Shown here: positions 31,271-40,642 of the stretch, piece after piece
Position numbering within the stretch: position 1 is the first letter of the stretch
Layout of the letters: each line of letters opens with the position of its first letter
Assembly: GCA_965250275.1 (NCBI GenBank)
Contig: OZ252297.1
Span: 3,534,001-3,598,000, forward strand
DNA length: 64,000 nucleotides
Direction: 5' to 3'
Source of the DNA: G965250275 sp965250275
Lineage (GTDB): Bacteria; Pseudomonadota; Alphaproteobacteria; Rhodobacterales; Rhodobacteraceae
The notes under the pieces: model-generated
Databases searched by the model: none
What the model was told of the DNA's origin: nothing
The model's input: only the letters and a program-made list of their open reading frames with translations
Made by a program: the position numbers and the translations under genes

Positions 31271-33160
31271 TCAGGCCGCCCACTCCCATGGGCGCGTGAA
31301 GCTTCCCAGAACGTGCGAGACATCTTCTTCATCGGCTCCGTTGCGTTTGAGCTGGGCAACAAGTCCGCGTTTCTTGTCGTCAATGACGGATTCAACCCGG
31401 GCCTGAAGATTCTTGGCTTCCAATGCTTCATTATAGATGCGCGTGATCGCCTGTTTGCGCAGATCGGGTTTGAAGACCTTGCCAACTGCGGTTTTCGGCA
31501 GTTCCGGGACGATGGTAATGTGCTTCGGCTGTGCCGCCCGCTCATGCACGTGCACTTTGCAGTAATCCATCAGTTCCTGCTCTGTCACGCTGGCGCCCTC
31601 GACGAGCTCGACAAAGGCACAGGGAAGCTCACCGGCATGGGCGTCCGGTTGGCCAATCGCTCCTGCGAAGGCCACGGCGTCGTGGCCCAACAGGGCTTCT
31701 TCGATTTCGGCCGGGTCGATGTTGTGCCCGCCGCGAATGATCAGGTCCTTTGCACGCCCGGTGATCCACAGATAACCATCGGAGTCGATCCGCCCCAGAT
31801 CACCCGTGCGCAGGTACTTTTCGTTGTAGTACAGGTCCTTGTTCTTGTCGGCCTCGGTGTAGGTGTTTCCGGCAAACACGCCCGGGTTCGAGATGCAGAT
31901 TTCGCCGATTTCATCGGTTTTGGCTTCAACCGGACCGTCGTTCGTCGAGGCATAAATCTTTACATCGGTGTACGGGAAAGGAATGCCGATGGAGCCGACC
32001 TTCTTTTCCCCGTCGACCGGGTTGCCCGAAACCAGACAGGTGGCCTCGGTCAGACCATAGCCTTCGATGATGGTCACCCCTGTTGCTTCTTCAAAGCGCC
32101 GGAACAGTTCCAGCGGGAGCGGTGCCGACCCCGAGAACGCTTTTTTGACGGTGCTGATGTCGCCATCGACCGGACGTTGCATCGACGCGGCGATAGCGGT
32201 CGGCACCGTCACGATAAAGGTGGTCTTGTAGCGTTCGTTCAGCTTCCAGAAGTTGTCGAACACCCCATCACCGCGATACCCTTGCGGTGTTGGGAAAATC
32301 ACGTGGGAGCCGCAATAGACCGCCGCCATCAATATGACGTGGCACGCCATCACATGGAACAGCGGCAGCGGGCACATGATATTGTCGTCCACGGTGAGCA
32401 AAAGCTCTCCGCCCACCCAGCCATTGTAGACCATGCCGGAGTACTTGTGCTGGGCGACCTTGGGCATCCCGGTTGTGCCCCCGGTATGGAAGTAGAAAGC
32501 AACGCGGTCACCATCGCTGTCCGCAAAGGCCAGCTTGGTCGGTTGTTTCGCCAGCGATCTGGAGAAATCCGAGTATGCCGCGTGGGCGAGGTGGTCCTTG
32601 TTCTCCATTTTCGGACGGATCAGGGGCACGATCCATGATTTGGGAGGGGTCAGATACCGGTTCAAGTCCACTTCGAGGACGTGGTCCACGTCAGGCGCGT
32701 GGCGCACGGCTTCGGCAACTTTCTGCGCCACATCGGTCTTTGGAAACGGTTTCAGCGTGACCACAACCTTGGCCTTCGTCTCGCGCAGGATCGACGCGAT
32801 CTGCTCCGGCTCCAGCAGCGGGTTGATCGGCTGCGCGATCCCGGCGATGGCACCGCCCAACAAAGTCAGAACCGTCTCGTTGCAGTTGGGCAGCACATAG
32901 GCCACCACATCTGTCTCGCCGATGCCGAGCGACCGGAAGAGATTTGCAGCTTGCGAGACCTTGTCGAGCATGTCGGACCAGGTCAGGGTCTCTGCCTTGT
33001 CGGTCGGACCCGAGAGGATCTGAAAGGTCACCGCTTTCTCGCCTGAATGCTTGGACGCGGTGCGCGACAGCATCTGATAAAGCGTGACGGGTACGTCCCG
33101 GTCTGCCCAGGGCATCTCGTTTTCGATCGCGTCCCGATCAGCCATATTAGCAATACTCAT
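31271..33160 (-). CDS. AMP-dependent acyl-CoA synthetase
   Basis: 629 residues from the ATG at 33158-33160, with GGGGAGGA upstream. The longer frame to 33283 has no ribosome site. Domains: AMP-binding P-loop YFHTGGTTGMPK (about residue 215), A5 GYGLTEATC, A8 YLRTGDLGRIDSDGYLWITGRAKD and the C-terminal PKTAVGKVFKPDLRK with catalytic Lys. It activates a carboxylate to the CoA thioester. Length near 630 is at the long side for the family. The substrate is unknown. Confidence 0.92.
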   Translation of the reverse strand: MSIANMADRDAIENEMPWADRDVPVTLYQMLSRTASKHSGEKAVTFQILSGPTDKAETLTWSDMLDKVSQAANLFRSLGIGETDVVAYVLPNCNETVLTLLGGAIAGIAQPINPLLEPEQIASILRETKAKVVVTLKPFPKTDVAQKVAEAVRHAPDVDHVLEVDLNRYLTPPKSWIVPLIRPKMENKDHLAHAAYSDFSRSLAKQPTKLAFADSDGDRVAFYFHTGGTTGMPKVAQHKYSGMVYNGWVGGELLLTVDDNIMCPLPLFHVMACHVILMAAVYCGSHVIFPTPQGYRGDGVFDNFWKLNERYKTTFIVTVPTAIAASMQRPVDGDISTVKKAFSGSAPLPLELFRRFEEATGVTIIEGYGLTEATCLVSGNPVDGEKKVGSIGIPFPYTDVKIYASTNDGPVEAKTDEIGEICISNPGVFAGNTYTEADKNKDLYYNEKYLRTGDLGRIDSDGYLWITGRAKDLIIRGGHNIDPAEIEEALLGHDAVAFAGAIGQPDAHAGELPCAFVELVEGASVTEQELMDYCKVHVHERAAQPKHITIVPELPKTAVGKVFKPDLRKQAITRIYNEALEAKNLQARVESVIDDKKRGLVAQLKRNGADEEDVSHVLGSFTRPWEWAA

Positions 33161-33372
33161 GATTGCGTCCTCCCCTGATGTGGCCCCATTCAGGGTCCCT
33201 CGTGTCGATTTGATCCAAAATGCGGTGAAACGCGCATTCGCGCAAGAAGCGTCGTTACGGAACTGCGCATTCGCAGTGCGCAAAGACCAACGTAGAGGAC
33301 CGCAATGCCCCTACAGAAGGACCGATTGATAGCTCTCCGCACATCAGGCGAACAGGGTAGCGCTCGAAAGCG

Positions 33373-35187
33373 CTATTCGGCGGCGATTCCATCCGTGAAC
33401 TGCAGCCGCGCCAGACGTGCGTAGAGCCCGCCGTCCGCCACCAGTTCGTCATGGGCGCCCATCGCCACAATCCGCCCCTGATCCATGACGACGATACGAT
33501 CCGCCTTTTTGACCGTTGCCAGCCGATGGGCGACAATAAGCGTGGTCCGCCCCGCACTGAGATGATCGACCGCCTGTTGCACCGCACGTTCGCTTTCGGC
33601 ATCCAGAGCGCTTGTCGCTTCATCCAGCAGCAAGACCGGCGCGTCGCGCAGGATTGCACGGGCAATTGCAAGGCGCTGTTTCTGTCCGCCGGACAACATC
33701 ACCCCGCGTTCACCCACATAGCTGTCATAGCCATCCGGTAACGCCGCGATGAAATCATGGGCCGCCGCGGCACGGGCGGCTGCCTCAACATCAGCATCAC
33801 TGGCATCGGGACGGCCAAAGCGAATGTTCTCTCGGGCTGATGCAGCGAAAATGACAGGATCCTGCGGGACCAAAGCGATATTCTGGCGAAACGCCGCACG
33901 CGTCATCTCTGGCAAGGGCACGCCGTCCAGTCTGATTTGTCCGCTGTCAGGGTCATAGAACCGCAGGATCAACTGCACGATTGTGGTTTTGCCAGCCCCG
34001 GACGGCCCGACGAAAGCCACCGTCTCGCCCGGCTGAATGGTCAGTGACAAATCGATCAGCGCGGCGGTTTCGGGCCGCGCAGGATAGTGGAACGTCACAT
34101 CATCAAAGACGATCTCGCCTTTGACCGGCTCCGACAGGACAGTTGCGGACTCCGGGTCCTTGACGCTGTCAACACTCGCCAAAAGCTCAACCAGGCGCTC
34201 GGTCGCCCCGGCCGCGCGTTGTAACTCGCCCCAGATTTCAGACAGCGCCGCTACCGAGCCGGCCACCATCACCGAATAGATCACAAACTGGATCAGCGTG
34301 CCCTCGGTCATGACACCGGTGCGGACATCCAGAGCCCCAACCCAAAGCACCCCGACGACACCACTGAAAACCAGAAAGATCACGATGACCGTCATCCAAG
34401 CCCGCGTGGCTATCCGCCGGCAGGCCACGTCAAAGGAGGTCTCGGTCAAATTGGCAAAAGCAGACCGGCTGGTATCCTCATTCGTAAAAGCCTGTACCGT
34501 TTGCACGGCCCCAAGGGCTTCGGAGGCATTGCCAGAGGACGCGGCGATCCAATCCTGGTTCTCGCGGCTGATCTTGCGCAGCCTACGCCCCAGAACAAGG
34601 ATGGGGACGATCACAAGCGGGACAATGAGAAAGACCAGCCCGGTCAGTTTCGGAGAGGTCAGAAGCATCAGCGCCATGCCTCCAACCAGAATGAGAATGT
34701 TCCGCAAGGCGATGGAGACCGAAGACCCCAGGACGGACTGAATAAGAGTTGTGTCCGTGGTGATGCGACTGAGCACTTCGCCCGTCATGATCGTTTCGTA
34801 GAAATTTGGGCTCATCCCGATGACACGATCAAAGACCGCCTTTCGGATGTCCGCCACAACCCGTTCGCCCAGTCGGGACACCAGCGCATAACGGACGCCC
34901 GTCCCCACAGCCAACAACGCCGCCACACCCAAGGCAGCGGCAAAATAGGCATCCAGCAGCGTGCCGTCTTCGATCCGAAAATTGTCCACCACGCGGCGCA
35001 CGGCCAGTGGCAGCGCCAGCGCCAGCATGGCGGTCAGGGTCAGAGCGGTGAGCGCAGCTGCAATCAAACCCTTATAGGGCTGCATGAAAGGCCAAAGCGC
35101 TCGTAGCGTGCCCAGGTGTTTGGAGCCTGCCCGTTCTGACTGGGCGCCGGGCGCCGTGGGAGGGGGGGAAGGCTGCGATTGCGCCAT
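33373..35187 (-). CDS. MsbA-like ABC exporter (membrane + ATPase)
   Basis: 604 residues. Six spans lie in the first half (for example LIAAALTALTLTAMLALALPLAV). A C-terminal ATPase has Walker A GPSGAGKT, LSGGQKQRLAIARAIL, Walker B VLLLDEATSALD and a switch His (VAHRLATVKKAD). Typical of multidrug/lipid half-transporters that work as homodimers. A TAGCGCT-CGAA-AGCGCTA stem (33358-33375) overlaps the stop codon. It has no partner gene here. Confidence 0.93.
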   Translation of the reverse strand: MAQSQPSPPPTAPGAQSERAGSKHLGTLRALWPFMQPYKGLIAAALTALTLTAMLALALPLAVRRVVDNFRIEDGTLLDAYFAAALGVAALLAVGTGVRYALVSRLGERVVADIRKAVFDRVIGMSPNFYETIMTGEVLSRITTDTTLIQSVLGSSVSIALRNILILVGGMALMLLTSPKLTGLVFLIVPLVIVPILVLGRRLRKISRENQDWIAASSGNASEALGAVQTVQAFTNEDTSRSAFANLTETSFDVACRRIATRAWMTVIVIFLVFSGVVGVLWVGALDVRTGVMTEGTLIQFVIYSVMVAGSVAALSEIWGELQRAAGATERLVELLASVDSVKDPESATVLSEPVKGEIVFDDVTFHYPARPETAALIDLSLTIQPGETVAFVGPSGAGKTTIVQLILRFYDPDSGQIRLDGVPLPEMTRAAFRQNIALVPQDPVIFAASARENIRFGRPDASDADVEAAARAAAAHDFIAALPDGYDSYVGERGVMLSGGQKQRLAIARAILRDAPVLLLDEATSALDAESERAVQQAVDHLSAGRTTLIVAHRLATVKKADRIVVMDQGRIVAMGAHDELVADGGLYARLARLQFTDGIAAE

Positions 35188-35430
35188 TTAGGGTCCTTTT
35201 GATCGAGAAGCGCCGCCATGCGAGCGCGGTTGGCGCGGTTCATGACCTGTCGCAGCGGACCGGTCAAGCGACCCGTTGACGCGCCCAACGAAACCAGCAG
35301 GCCGGGCCCGGCAAGCGATGGTGCATCCGCGCCATGGATTCTGTGCCACAGCTCTTGAAGATCGCTGAATCCTCAAGTCTTTTAATACATTACAGACTTG
35401 GATGGGCAAACAATGCCGGACAGCAATTCT

Positions 35431-35504
35431 TGGAGCGGGTAGCGGGAATCGAACCCGCACCTTAAGCTTGGAAGGCTCTTATGATACCATTTCACCATAC
35501 CCGC
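35431..35504 (-). tRNA. tRNA-Gly (anticodon TCC)
   Basis: The minus-strand reading gives acceptor GCGGGTA pairing with TACCCGC, a D arm GGTGAAATGGTATCATA, anticodon loop CTTCCAA with anticodon TCC and a T arm GGTTCGATTCC. The 3' T-CCA is encoded (35431-35434). All four arms fold. It decodes GGA/GGG glycine codons. No integrase gene is next to it, though tRNA-Gly is a common integration site. Confidence 0.95.
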
Positions 35505-35786
35505 CAAGAATGCGTGCGTGGTAGAACATGACCGAAACAAGGTCAACTCCCCCTCATGCGATTGCACGTCTGTAAGTCAAGGTTAGAGCTGGAAGCATCC
35601 GCCTGGGTCACTGGGCGAAAGCGGTTTTTCGCCGCGGATACAAGGCCGCTTCAAATCCTGCATTACGCGGACGCTCGACAAATTCGGCTAATGCGTTGCG
35701 GGTAACCGCTGGGGCCGCCCGCAGCTTTCTACAGTTTCACTCCCCTTTTGCGCGTCAAATCAGCCCCCGACGCAGAAAGCACAAGA
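35505..35786. other. Gene-free stretch downstream of the sugar kinase
   Basis: 282 bp. AAGCGGTTTTTCGCC and GCCGCTTCAAATCC are the only features that look repetitive. No convincing small gene or terminator seen. Confidence 0.4.
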
Positions 35787-37244
35787 CTACCTAGTATTTA
35801 TGCGGGTCAGCCGTTTGCCCAGTGCGCCGGTTTGATCAATCGCATCCACGTAGACGGAATAGAGATCGTCCATTCGTTTGCGCTGATCGAAATCCGGAAC
35901 AAAGGTCCGGTCATAGGTGGTCAAGGCGCCTGAAGCTTCCTTGATATCGGTGAAGTGACCCGAACCTACCCCCGCCATCATTGCGGCTCCAATAACGCCG
36001 GGCTCGCCGGATGCCAGGACTCGCAGCTCCGCCCCCAGTACGTCGGCCCGGATCTGGTTCCAGGGGTCCGATCGAAAGCCCCCTCCGCCACAAAAGATCA
36101 CATCACTTTTGACGTCAGCCGAGGCCTGCAAGGTCTCCAGCCCCATGCGGGCTGCCATTGCGACGCCCTCATAGACCGCTCGAGCGAAATCCTGCAATCC
36201 GGTCGTAGAGCTGATACCCAGAAACGCTGCTCGCAGGTCCGCATCCCAAAGCGGGGCCCGTTCCCCTTGAAGCTGCGGCAGGAACAAAGGCGTCGCGCTA
36301 CTTGGATCTGTTTGAGCCACAGCCGCTGTCATCTCATCCAGTGTAAGACCGCTTGTTTGGGCAAACCACATCTTTGCATCACCCCCGGATTGCGTAGGGG
36401 CCGCGTGTATACGGATGCCTCCATAGTCAGGGAACACTATCGCGCCGGGAGTCGGAACAACCGTTTGGGAAGAGATTCCCAGGACCTCGCTTGTGCCACT
36501 CAGGTACACTGATGCGCCCTCTTTGGCACCCCCTGTGCCGACCAACCCTGCCCAAGCATCCATTGTGCCGCAGATCAGGGTAACGTCCGCAAGCGGTCCG
36601 GTTTTGATAGTGCCAACAGGCTCCATCATGCTAAGCAACGGTGCCGAACGTGCGCCCGCGCCGGGCACTAGATCGAGCACTTCGGGAACATAGGACAAGG
36701 ACGTGTCAACAAGGCCGATGCTAGAGACCTGATCTGTAACGGCCCGCCCCGTCAGGCGAAGTGCGACATAGTCTTTCGGTAGCAGAACCCAACGCGTCTT
36801 TTCCCAGATCTCGGGCCTCTGTGCGGACATCCACGCCATCCGTGAACAGGCATGGCTGGCATCAATGGGCATCGGAGTGCCCCACCATCTGAGTTTGTCT
36901 TTTTCGGCAACACGCGCATCCAATTCTGCCGCGACCTTCTGTGCACGCCCATCCTGCCAGACAATGGCAGGGGCCAAGGCCATCCCATCGTCGCCTACAA
37001 AAACATGTGTGTTGACTTGACTGGTCAATCCAACAGCGGCCACGCTTTCCACATCCATTTCTTCGGTTGCCCTCACGACCAAGCGAACCCAATCCTCGGG
37101 ATTCTGCTCGACATAGCCCCTATCACTGCGATGTATCGGGTAGGTTTGGGAAAAGCGCGAAACGAGTGTGCCGTCCTCGTCAATGACGGCAGCTTTCACC
37201 GAAGTCGTACCAACGTCTATTCCAACAAATCGTGCGCTAACCAT
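35787..37244 (-). CDS. FGGY-family carbohydrate kinase (xylulokinase-like)
   Basis: 485 residues from the ATG at 37242-37244 (MVSARFVGIDVGTTSVKAAV, the phosphate-1 loop). The longer frame to 37382 adds non-family residues. Motifs: HASHACSRM-like hinge, GTMDAWAGLVGTGG, and C-terminal VIFCGGGGFRSDPWNQIRADVLG with the adenine-binding Gly motif, as in xylulokinase/ribulokinase. It phosphorylates a pentose or related sugar. No sugar transporter lies beside it, so the substrate is unknown. Confidence 0.9.
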   Translation of the reverse strand: MVSARFVGIDVGTTSVKAAVIDEDGTLVSRFSQTYPIHRSDRGYVEQNPEDWVRLVVRATEEMDVESVAAVGLTSQVNTHVFVGDDGMALAPAIVWQDGRAQKVAAELDARVAEKDKLRWWGTPMPIDASHACSRMAWMSAQRPEIWEKTRWVLLPKDYVALRLTGRAVTDQVSSIGLVDTSLSYVPEVLDLVPGAGARSAPLLSMMEPVGTIKTGPLADVTLICGTMDAWAGLVGTGGAKEGASVYLSGTSEVLGISSQTVVPTPGAIVFPDYGGIRIHAAPTQSGGDAKMWFAQTSGLTLDEMTAAVAQTDPSSATPLFLPQLQGERAPLWDADLRAAFLGISSTTGLQDFARAVYEGVAMAARMGLETLQASADVKSDVIFCGGGGFRSDPWNQIRADVLGAELRVLASGEPGVIGAAMMAGVGSGHFTDIKEASGALTTYDRTFVPDFDQRKRMDDLYSVYVDAIDQTGALGKRLTRINTR

Positions 37245-37522
37245 ATCATTCCCACAATCCAATCTCTTTGTCCTGCAACAATTAGACGGATTTTTACCTT
37301 TGCCCCAAAATCCGCATTTGCGTGAGGCCTCGATTCTATCAAAACAACACTCTGCAACCACTTGTATGGCGACACCTGCCACGGCAACGCGAATATGCGC
37401 TGCGCATGCGAACGAGTGGCACTTCTGCCAAGCAGTCGAAGGTACAACGTGCAGCGAAGCTCCTCTTCGAGCCCAAAGTACCGAATGCTGCGATTTCTAT
37501 GAATGTCCGCGTTGAAATTGGG

Positions 37523-38461
37523 TCACGCGGGTGCGAGGAGCGCCGACGCGATCTTGTCGACATGGACGAAGTCCGTTCCGCAGCATCCGCCGAAGACATT
37601 CATGTTTGGGAAGCGCCTGCGAATATCCGCATATTGCGCGGCGAGCTCGTCCGGGTTGCCTTCCTCAAGGTGCCCAAGTTGGCAGAGCGTGCCGTGATCC
37701 AATGTTGATGCGTTCGCCCGCAATCCGCGAATGCGATCCGACCAGGGGCCGCGCGTCAGCGCTGGTCCGAAATCGTCCGGGTGTGCGCAGTTGATCATGT
37801 AGTAGGCAGGTGCGGCGCCGGTCTGAGCGTCCACGGTCTCAATGGCTTCCTGCAAGCTTTCACCACTTCTCAGACAGCGGTTCTTTTCCAAGGTGAACGA
37901 GATCGCCGACGGCAGGCCCGCCGACTGCGCCGCGCGAGCAATCCCGATTGCTTCGGCTGTCGTGTTAAGTGTCAGGGCTGTGACGATGTGTACGCCTCCG
38001 GCCTTGAAGGTTGCGATCTGTTCATTGTGGTATGACTCAGCGCCTTCGGCGGTCAGCGCTTGATCGAGTTTGTAGGCGTCGCCTTTCGGCCCAATGCACC
38101 CGCTGATTACCGTCATTGACGCAGGCAGACCGGCGGCGCTGGCCGCATCTCGGTAAAGCTCGAAACAGGCGTGGTTCATTTCTGCCAAGCGGGTATCGTT
38201 GTAGCCGAGTAACCGCCCCCAATCGCGGCTGGCGCGGTAGGTCAGGCTGTCGAAGATGAAGCTTGCGCCATGCCGCACGGCAACTTCGGCAAAGGTGCGG
38301 TAATACTCATGCAGGGCCGCTTTCGCTTTTGGATCGTGGAGCAAATGGAAGGCCGCGAATTCTTCCAGCTCAAAATCGCGCTTGTACATCAGCCAGGTCT
38401 CTGTGCCGCCGTCTGTCAGAAACAGATCGGTTGTTTGATGCGGTAGGGTCGGGATCGCCAT
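37523..38461 (-). CDS. Homocysteine S-methyltransferase family protein
   Basis: 312 residues. Zinc site: MINCAHPDDF (Cys about 220) and GGCCGTDFVHVDKI near the end (tandem Cys). N-terminus LTDGGTETWLMYKRDFELEEFAAF and SGCIGPKGDAY are typical of the MmuM/betaine-homocysteine branch. It could use S-methylmethionine, betaine or dimethylsulfoniopropionate-like donors; the last would suit a marine Roseobacter (inference). It is divergent from a LysR gene, with a perfect 8-bp inverted repeat between them. Confidence 0.88.
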   Translation of the reverse strand: MAIPTLPHQTTDLFLTDGGTETWLMYKRDFELEEFAAFHLLHDPKAKAALHEYYRTFAEVAVRHGASFIFDSLTYRASRDWGRLLGYNDTRLAEMNHACFELYRDAASAAGLPASMTVISGCIGPKGDAYKLDQALTAEGAESYHNEQIATFKAGGVHIVTALTLNTTAEAIGIARAAQSAGLPSAISFTLEKNRCLRSGESLQEAIETVDAQTGAAPAYYMINCAHPDDFGPALTRGPWSDRIRGLRANASTLDHGTLCQLGHLEEGNPDELAAQYADIRRRFPNMNVFGGCCGTDFVHVDKIASALLAPA

Positions 38462-38517
38462 GAGCTTGTCCTCAGTCAGAGTTTTAAACGATACAGGCAG
38501 GCTAGGTGGAGCTGGCT

Positions 38518-38548
38518 ATTTCGCACAAACGAACATACCTTGCGAAAT
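38518..38548. promoter_or_regulatory. Inverted repeat ATTTCGCA-N15-TGCGAAAT, probable LysR operator
   Basis: ATTTCGCA (38518-38525) and TGCGAAAT (38541-38548) are perfect complements separated by 15 bp. They sit in the divergent promoter between the methyltransferase and LysR genes. The spacing is compatible with a LysR tetramer site. It overlaps an upstream in-frame TTG, which supports the ATG at 38579 as true start. Confidence 0.55.
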
Positions 38549-38578
38549 GAGTTAGATTTTCTACGGCGTAATCAGGCT

Positions 38579-39469
38579 ATGGCCAGGCGTTTACCGTCTC
38601 TCAATCAGCTTCGCGCGTTCGAGGCTGCGGCGCGGCATCAGAGCATCAAAAAGGGTGCCGATGAGCTGTGTGTGACACCCGCCGCCGTGGGTCATCAAAT
38701 CCGCGCGCTCGAAAGCTATCTCGAAGTGACACTGTTTCATCGCAGTGTGCGGCAGATCACCCTGACCGAACAGGGGCGGCGGTTGGCTAAAGATATCGGA
38801 GACGCTCTAGACCGGATCGAGGCCTCCGTTGCCCCAGCCTTCAGCAACAGCCTGTCAGGGCCGTTGAAAATCTCAGTTGCTCCCTTCTTCGGAAACCGAT
38901 GGCTATTGCCCCGGCTGGAACAATTCAGTGCGCAGTATCCAGAGATCGACGTGCGGCCGGTCTTGTCGTTCGACTATGTCGATTTGGCTAGAGACGGATT
39001 TGACGCTGCAGTTCGGTATGGGGATGGGATGTGGGACGGCACAACGGCCGAGCTTGTGTTCCGCGACACACTTCGTCCGGTTTGCGCACCACAACTGGTC
39101 GAAGGGCGCACCTTGCCGCTTGCACCCGATTTCATCCTGAGCCTTCCATTAGCATCTTCGAAGAACTGGCCAGATGATTGGACTGCCTGGGCAGAGGCAG
39201 CCGGAAGTGCATTGGCGCAGCGTATGGCCCCACATCAGTATGATAGCCGCGCATTCATGTTTGATAGCGCTCTTTCAGGTCAGGCAGTCATTCTTGCCGA
39301 TCCCCGCATGACCGGAGTCGACGAAAGCGCCGGTCGTCTGGTTTGCTTGTCGGAAATCAGCGTCGAACGCGCGCAAGGCATACATATAGTAACGGCTGCA
39401 TCAGCGATGGGGCGCAAGGTGCGGGCACTTGCAGATTGGATGAAGGCGGAGGCGCACGCCATTCAATGA
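38579..39469 (+). CDS. LysR-family regulator (GcvA-like)
   Basis: 296 residues from the ATG at 38579; the open frame extends back to a TTG at 38540 that lies inside the inverted repeat. The winged-HTH (LPSLNQLRAFEAAARHQSIKKGADELCVTPAAVGHQIRALE) and LysR substrate domain (ISVAPFFGNRWLLPRLEQF.QYPEIDVRPV) are typical of GcvA-type regulators. It likely controls the divergent methyltransferase gene. Confidence 0.92.
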   Translation: MARRLPSLNQLRAFEAAARHQSIKKGADELCVTPAAVGHQIRALESYLEVTLFHRSVRQITLTEQGRRLAKDIGDALDRIEASVAPAFSNSLSGPLKISVAPFFGNRWLLPRLEQFSAQYPEIDVRPVLSFDYVDLARDGFDAAVRYGDGMWDGTTAELVFRDTLRPVCAPQLVEGRTLPLAPDFILSLPLASSKNWPDDWTAWAEAAGSALAQRMAPHQYDSRAFMFDSALSGQAVILADPRMTGVDESAGRLVCLSEISVERAQGIHIVTAASAMGRKVRALADWMKAEAHAIQ

Positions 39470-39543
39470 TAGCGGCCATTGGCGCAGCCGCAGCGAAAGC
39501 TCACTTTGTCCGCAAAGCCGTCCTTTAAGCGTAGTGCAGTGAA

Positions 39544-39559
39544 CGTCCACTTCGAGCCC
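39544..39559 (-). repeat. Dispersed GGGCTCGAAG-type element (inverted)
   Basis: CGTCCACTTCGAGCCC is the reverse complement of GGGCTCGAAGTGGACG, one copy of the family listed at 9955-9974. Confidence 0.5.
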
Positions 39560-39601
39560 AGAGCGGACGTTGGGACTAACAGCTTAAACCATTAGAAAAA
39601 A

Positions 39602-40519
39602 CTAAAACTGGATGCTGAGGGAGACCGTACCGTAGTCGCCAGAAAGCCGGTTCTTGGAATGCACATCGTGCACCCAACTGGCCGAAATTGCGACGGCGCC
39701 CCCTGCTGACTTAGGTATCCACGATACCGCTGGCCCAATACCAAAGGCTTCCCCTTTGAAGTCTCCCAAGAGGGCGCCAGCACCTGAGTCTCCGGTCAAT
39801 TGCCTGTATGCATAACCGTGCAAACCCAGCGCCAGGTCCTCCGAAACGAATTGGTTGAACATGAAGTCTACGTGAAACTCGGTGCCGGTCTTGTATTGGG
39901 TGTCTTTGTTTTCTGTGTTGAACATAAACCCAGGGACAATTGAAAACTCCGTACCACTTTCTGGATTGAACCACGTCAAAGCGGCCACCAAGTCCAAACT
40001 CCAGTAGTTTCTGCCAATGTTGACAGCACTAGTTGAGCTGTAGCTCCCTGTCGGTGCGATGATCAAAGAGTAAAGGTTCGAATGAAAATTTCCCGACGAC
40101 CAATAGAACGAGGCGGGGATCAGCCCGATGTCACCTAAAGCGGCGTCATCTTGCGACCGCGACAATCCTGCGATTGACCCGGTGAACGATGCATATCCAA
40201 TCGGAACGTATCCTCCCACTGCGAAGCGACCTCCAATCGCGGGCGCATCCCAAACATGAAGGCCCTGAAACAGAGAGTAAAAGGCAGTGCTTTTTATCGA
40301 GGTCTGGATTTGACCTTCTTTGACCGCTCGGTTGGCGGTGCCGCGGTAGAGCAAGTTGACGTTTGCGAATACCGGTCCGGGCTCCGGGGCTACCCCAGGC
40401 AAGAGCGCCCCATACGCGCCAGGGAAGTAATTTGAAAAAGCCCCTTCACCAGCGTGGGCCGATGTTTGAGACACAACTAGGGTAATCGCAAAAATTTGTG
40501 AAATACGGTTGAAACACAT
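39602..40519 (-). CDS. Outer-membrane porin-like protein (SphA/MetA-pathway family)
   Basis: 305 residues, signal peptide MCFNRISQIFAITLVVSQTSAHA. Beta-barrel alternation throughout and a C-terminal Phe (YGTVSLSIQF), the outer-membrane targeting signal. FSNYFPGAYGALLPG and LGDIGLIPASFYW are typical of PF13557 transporters found next to aromatic or steroid catabolic genes. It lies downstream of the DUF1254 gene, after a 14-bp hairpin. CAGGAGGTGATT is its ribosome site. Confidence 0.85.
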   Translation of the reverse strand: MCFNRISQIFAITLVVSQTSAHAGEGAFSNYFPGAYGALLPGVAPEPGPVFANVNLLYRGTANRAVKEGQIQTSIKSTAFYSLFQGLHVWDAPAIGGRFAVGGYVPIGYASFTGSIAGLSRSQDDAALGDIGLIPASFYWSSGNFHSNLYSLIIAPTGSYSSTSAVNIGRNYWSLDLVAALTWFNPESGTEFSIVPGFMFNTENKDTQYKTGTEFHVDFMFNQFVSEDLALGLHGYAYRQLTGDSGAGALLGDFKGEAFGIGPAVSWIPKSAGGAVAISASWVHDVHSKNRLSGDYGTVSLSIQF

Positions 40520-40597
40520 AAATCACCTCCTGAATTTGTGCGCGTTTTCGGGCTTCAAAAATCTCGGCATGGGTGACGAAACGCGCCATAGCAAGAC

Positions 40598-40630
40598 ATT
40601 AGGCGATGCCAAGGACTGGCATCGCCTAAT
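40598..40630 (-). terminator. 14-bp perfect hairpin after the DUF1254 gene
   Basis: ATTAGGCGATGCCA (40598-40611) and TGGCATCGCCTAAT (40617-40630) pair fully around a 5-nt loop. It lies 13 bp beyond the DUF1254 stop and upstream of the porin gene. Only a weak T run follows, so it may reduce rather than stop transcription into the porin gene. Confidence 0.7.
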
Positions 40631-40642
40631 CTGCGAAGCAGG

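Noticed and set aside
31313..32638. Plus-strand frame of 441 codons opposite the acyl-CoA synthetase
   Set aside because: Shadow of the synthetase coding sequence; no start signal and no motifs.
33358..33375. Rho-independent terminator at the ABC exporter stop (TAGCGCT/AGCGCTA)
   Set aside because: The stem overlaps the stop codon and has no following U-run; too weak to call.
35431..35504. tRNA-Gly as attachment site of an integrated element
   Set aside because: No integrase and no duplicated tRNA 3' end were found within the window.
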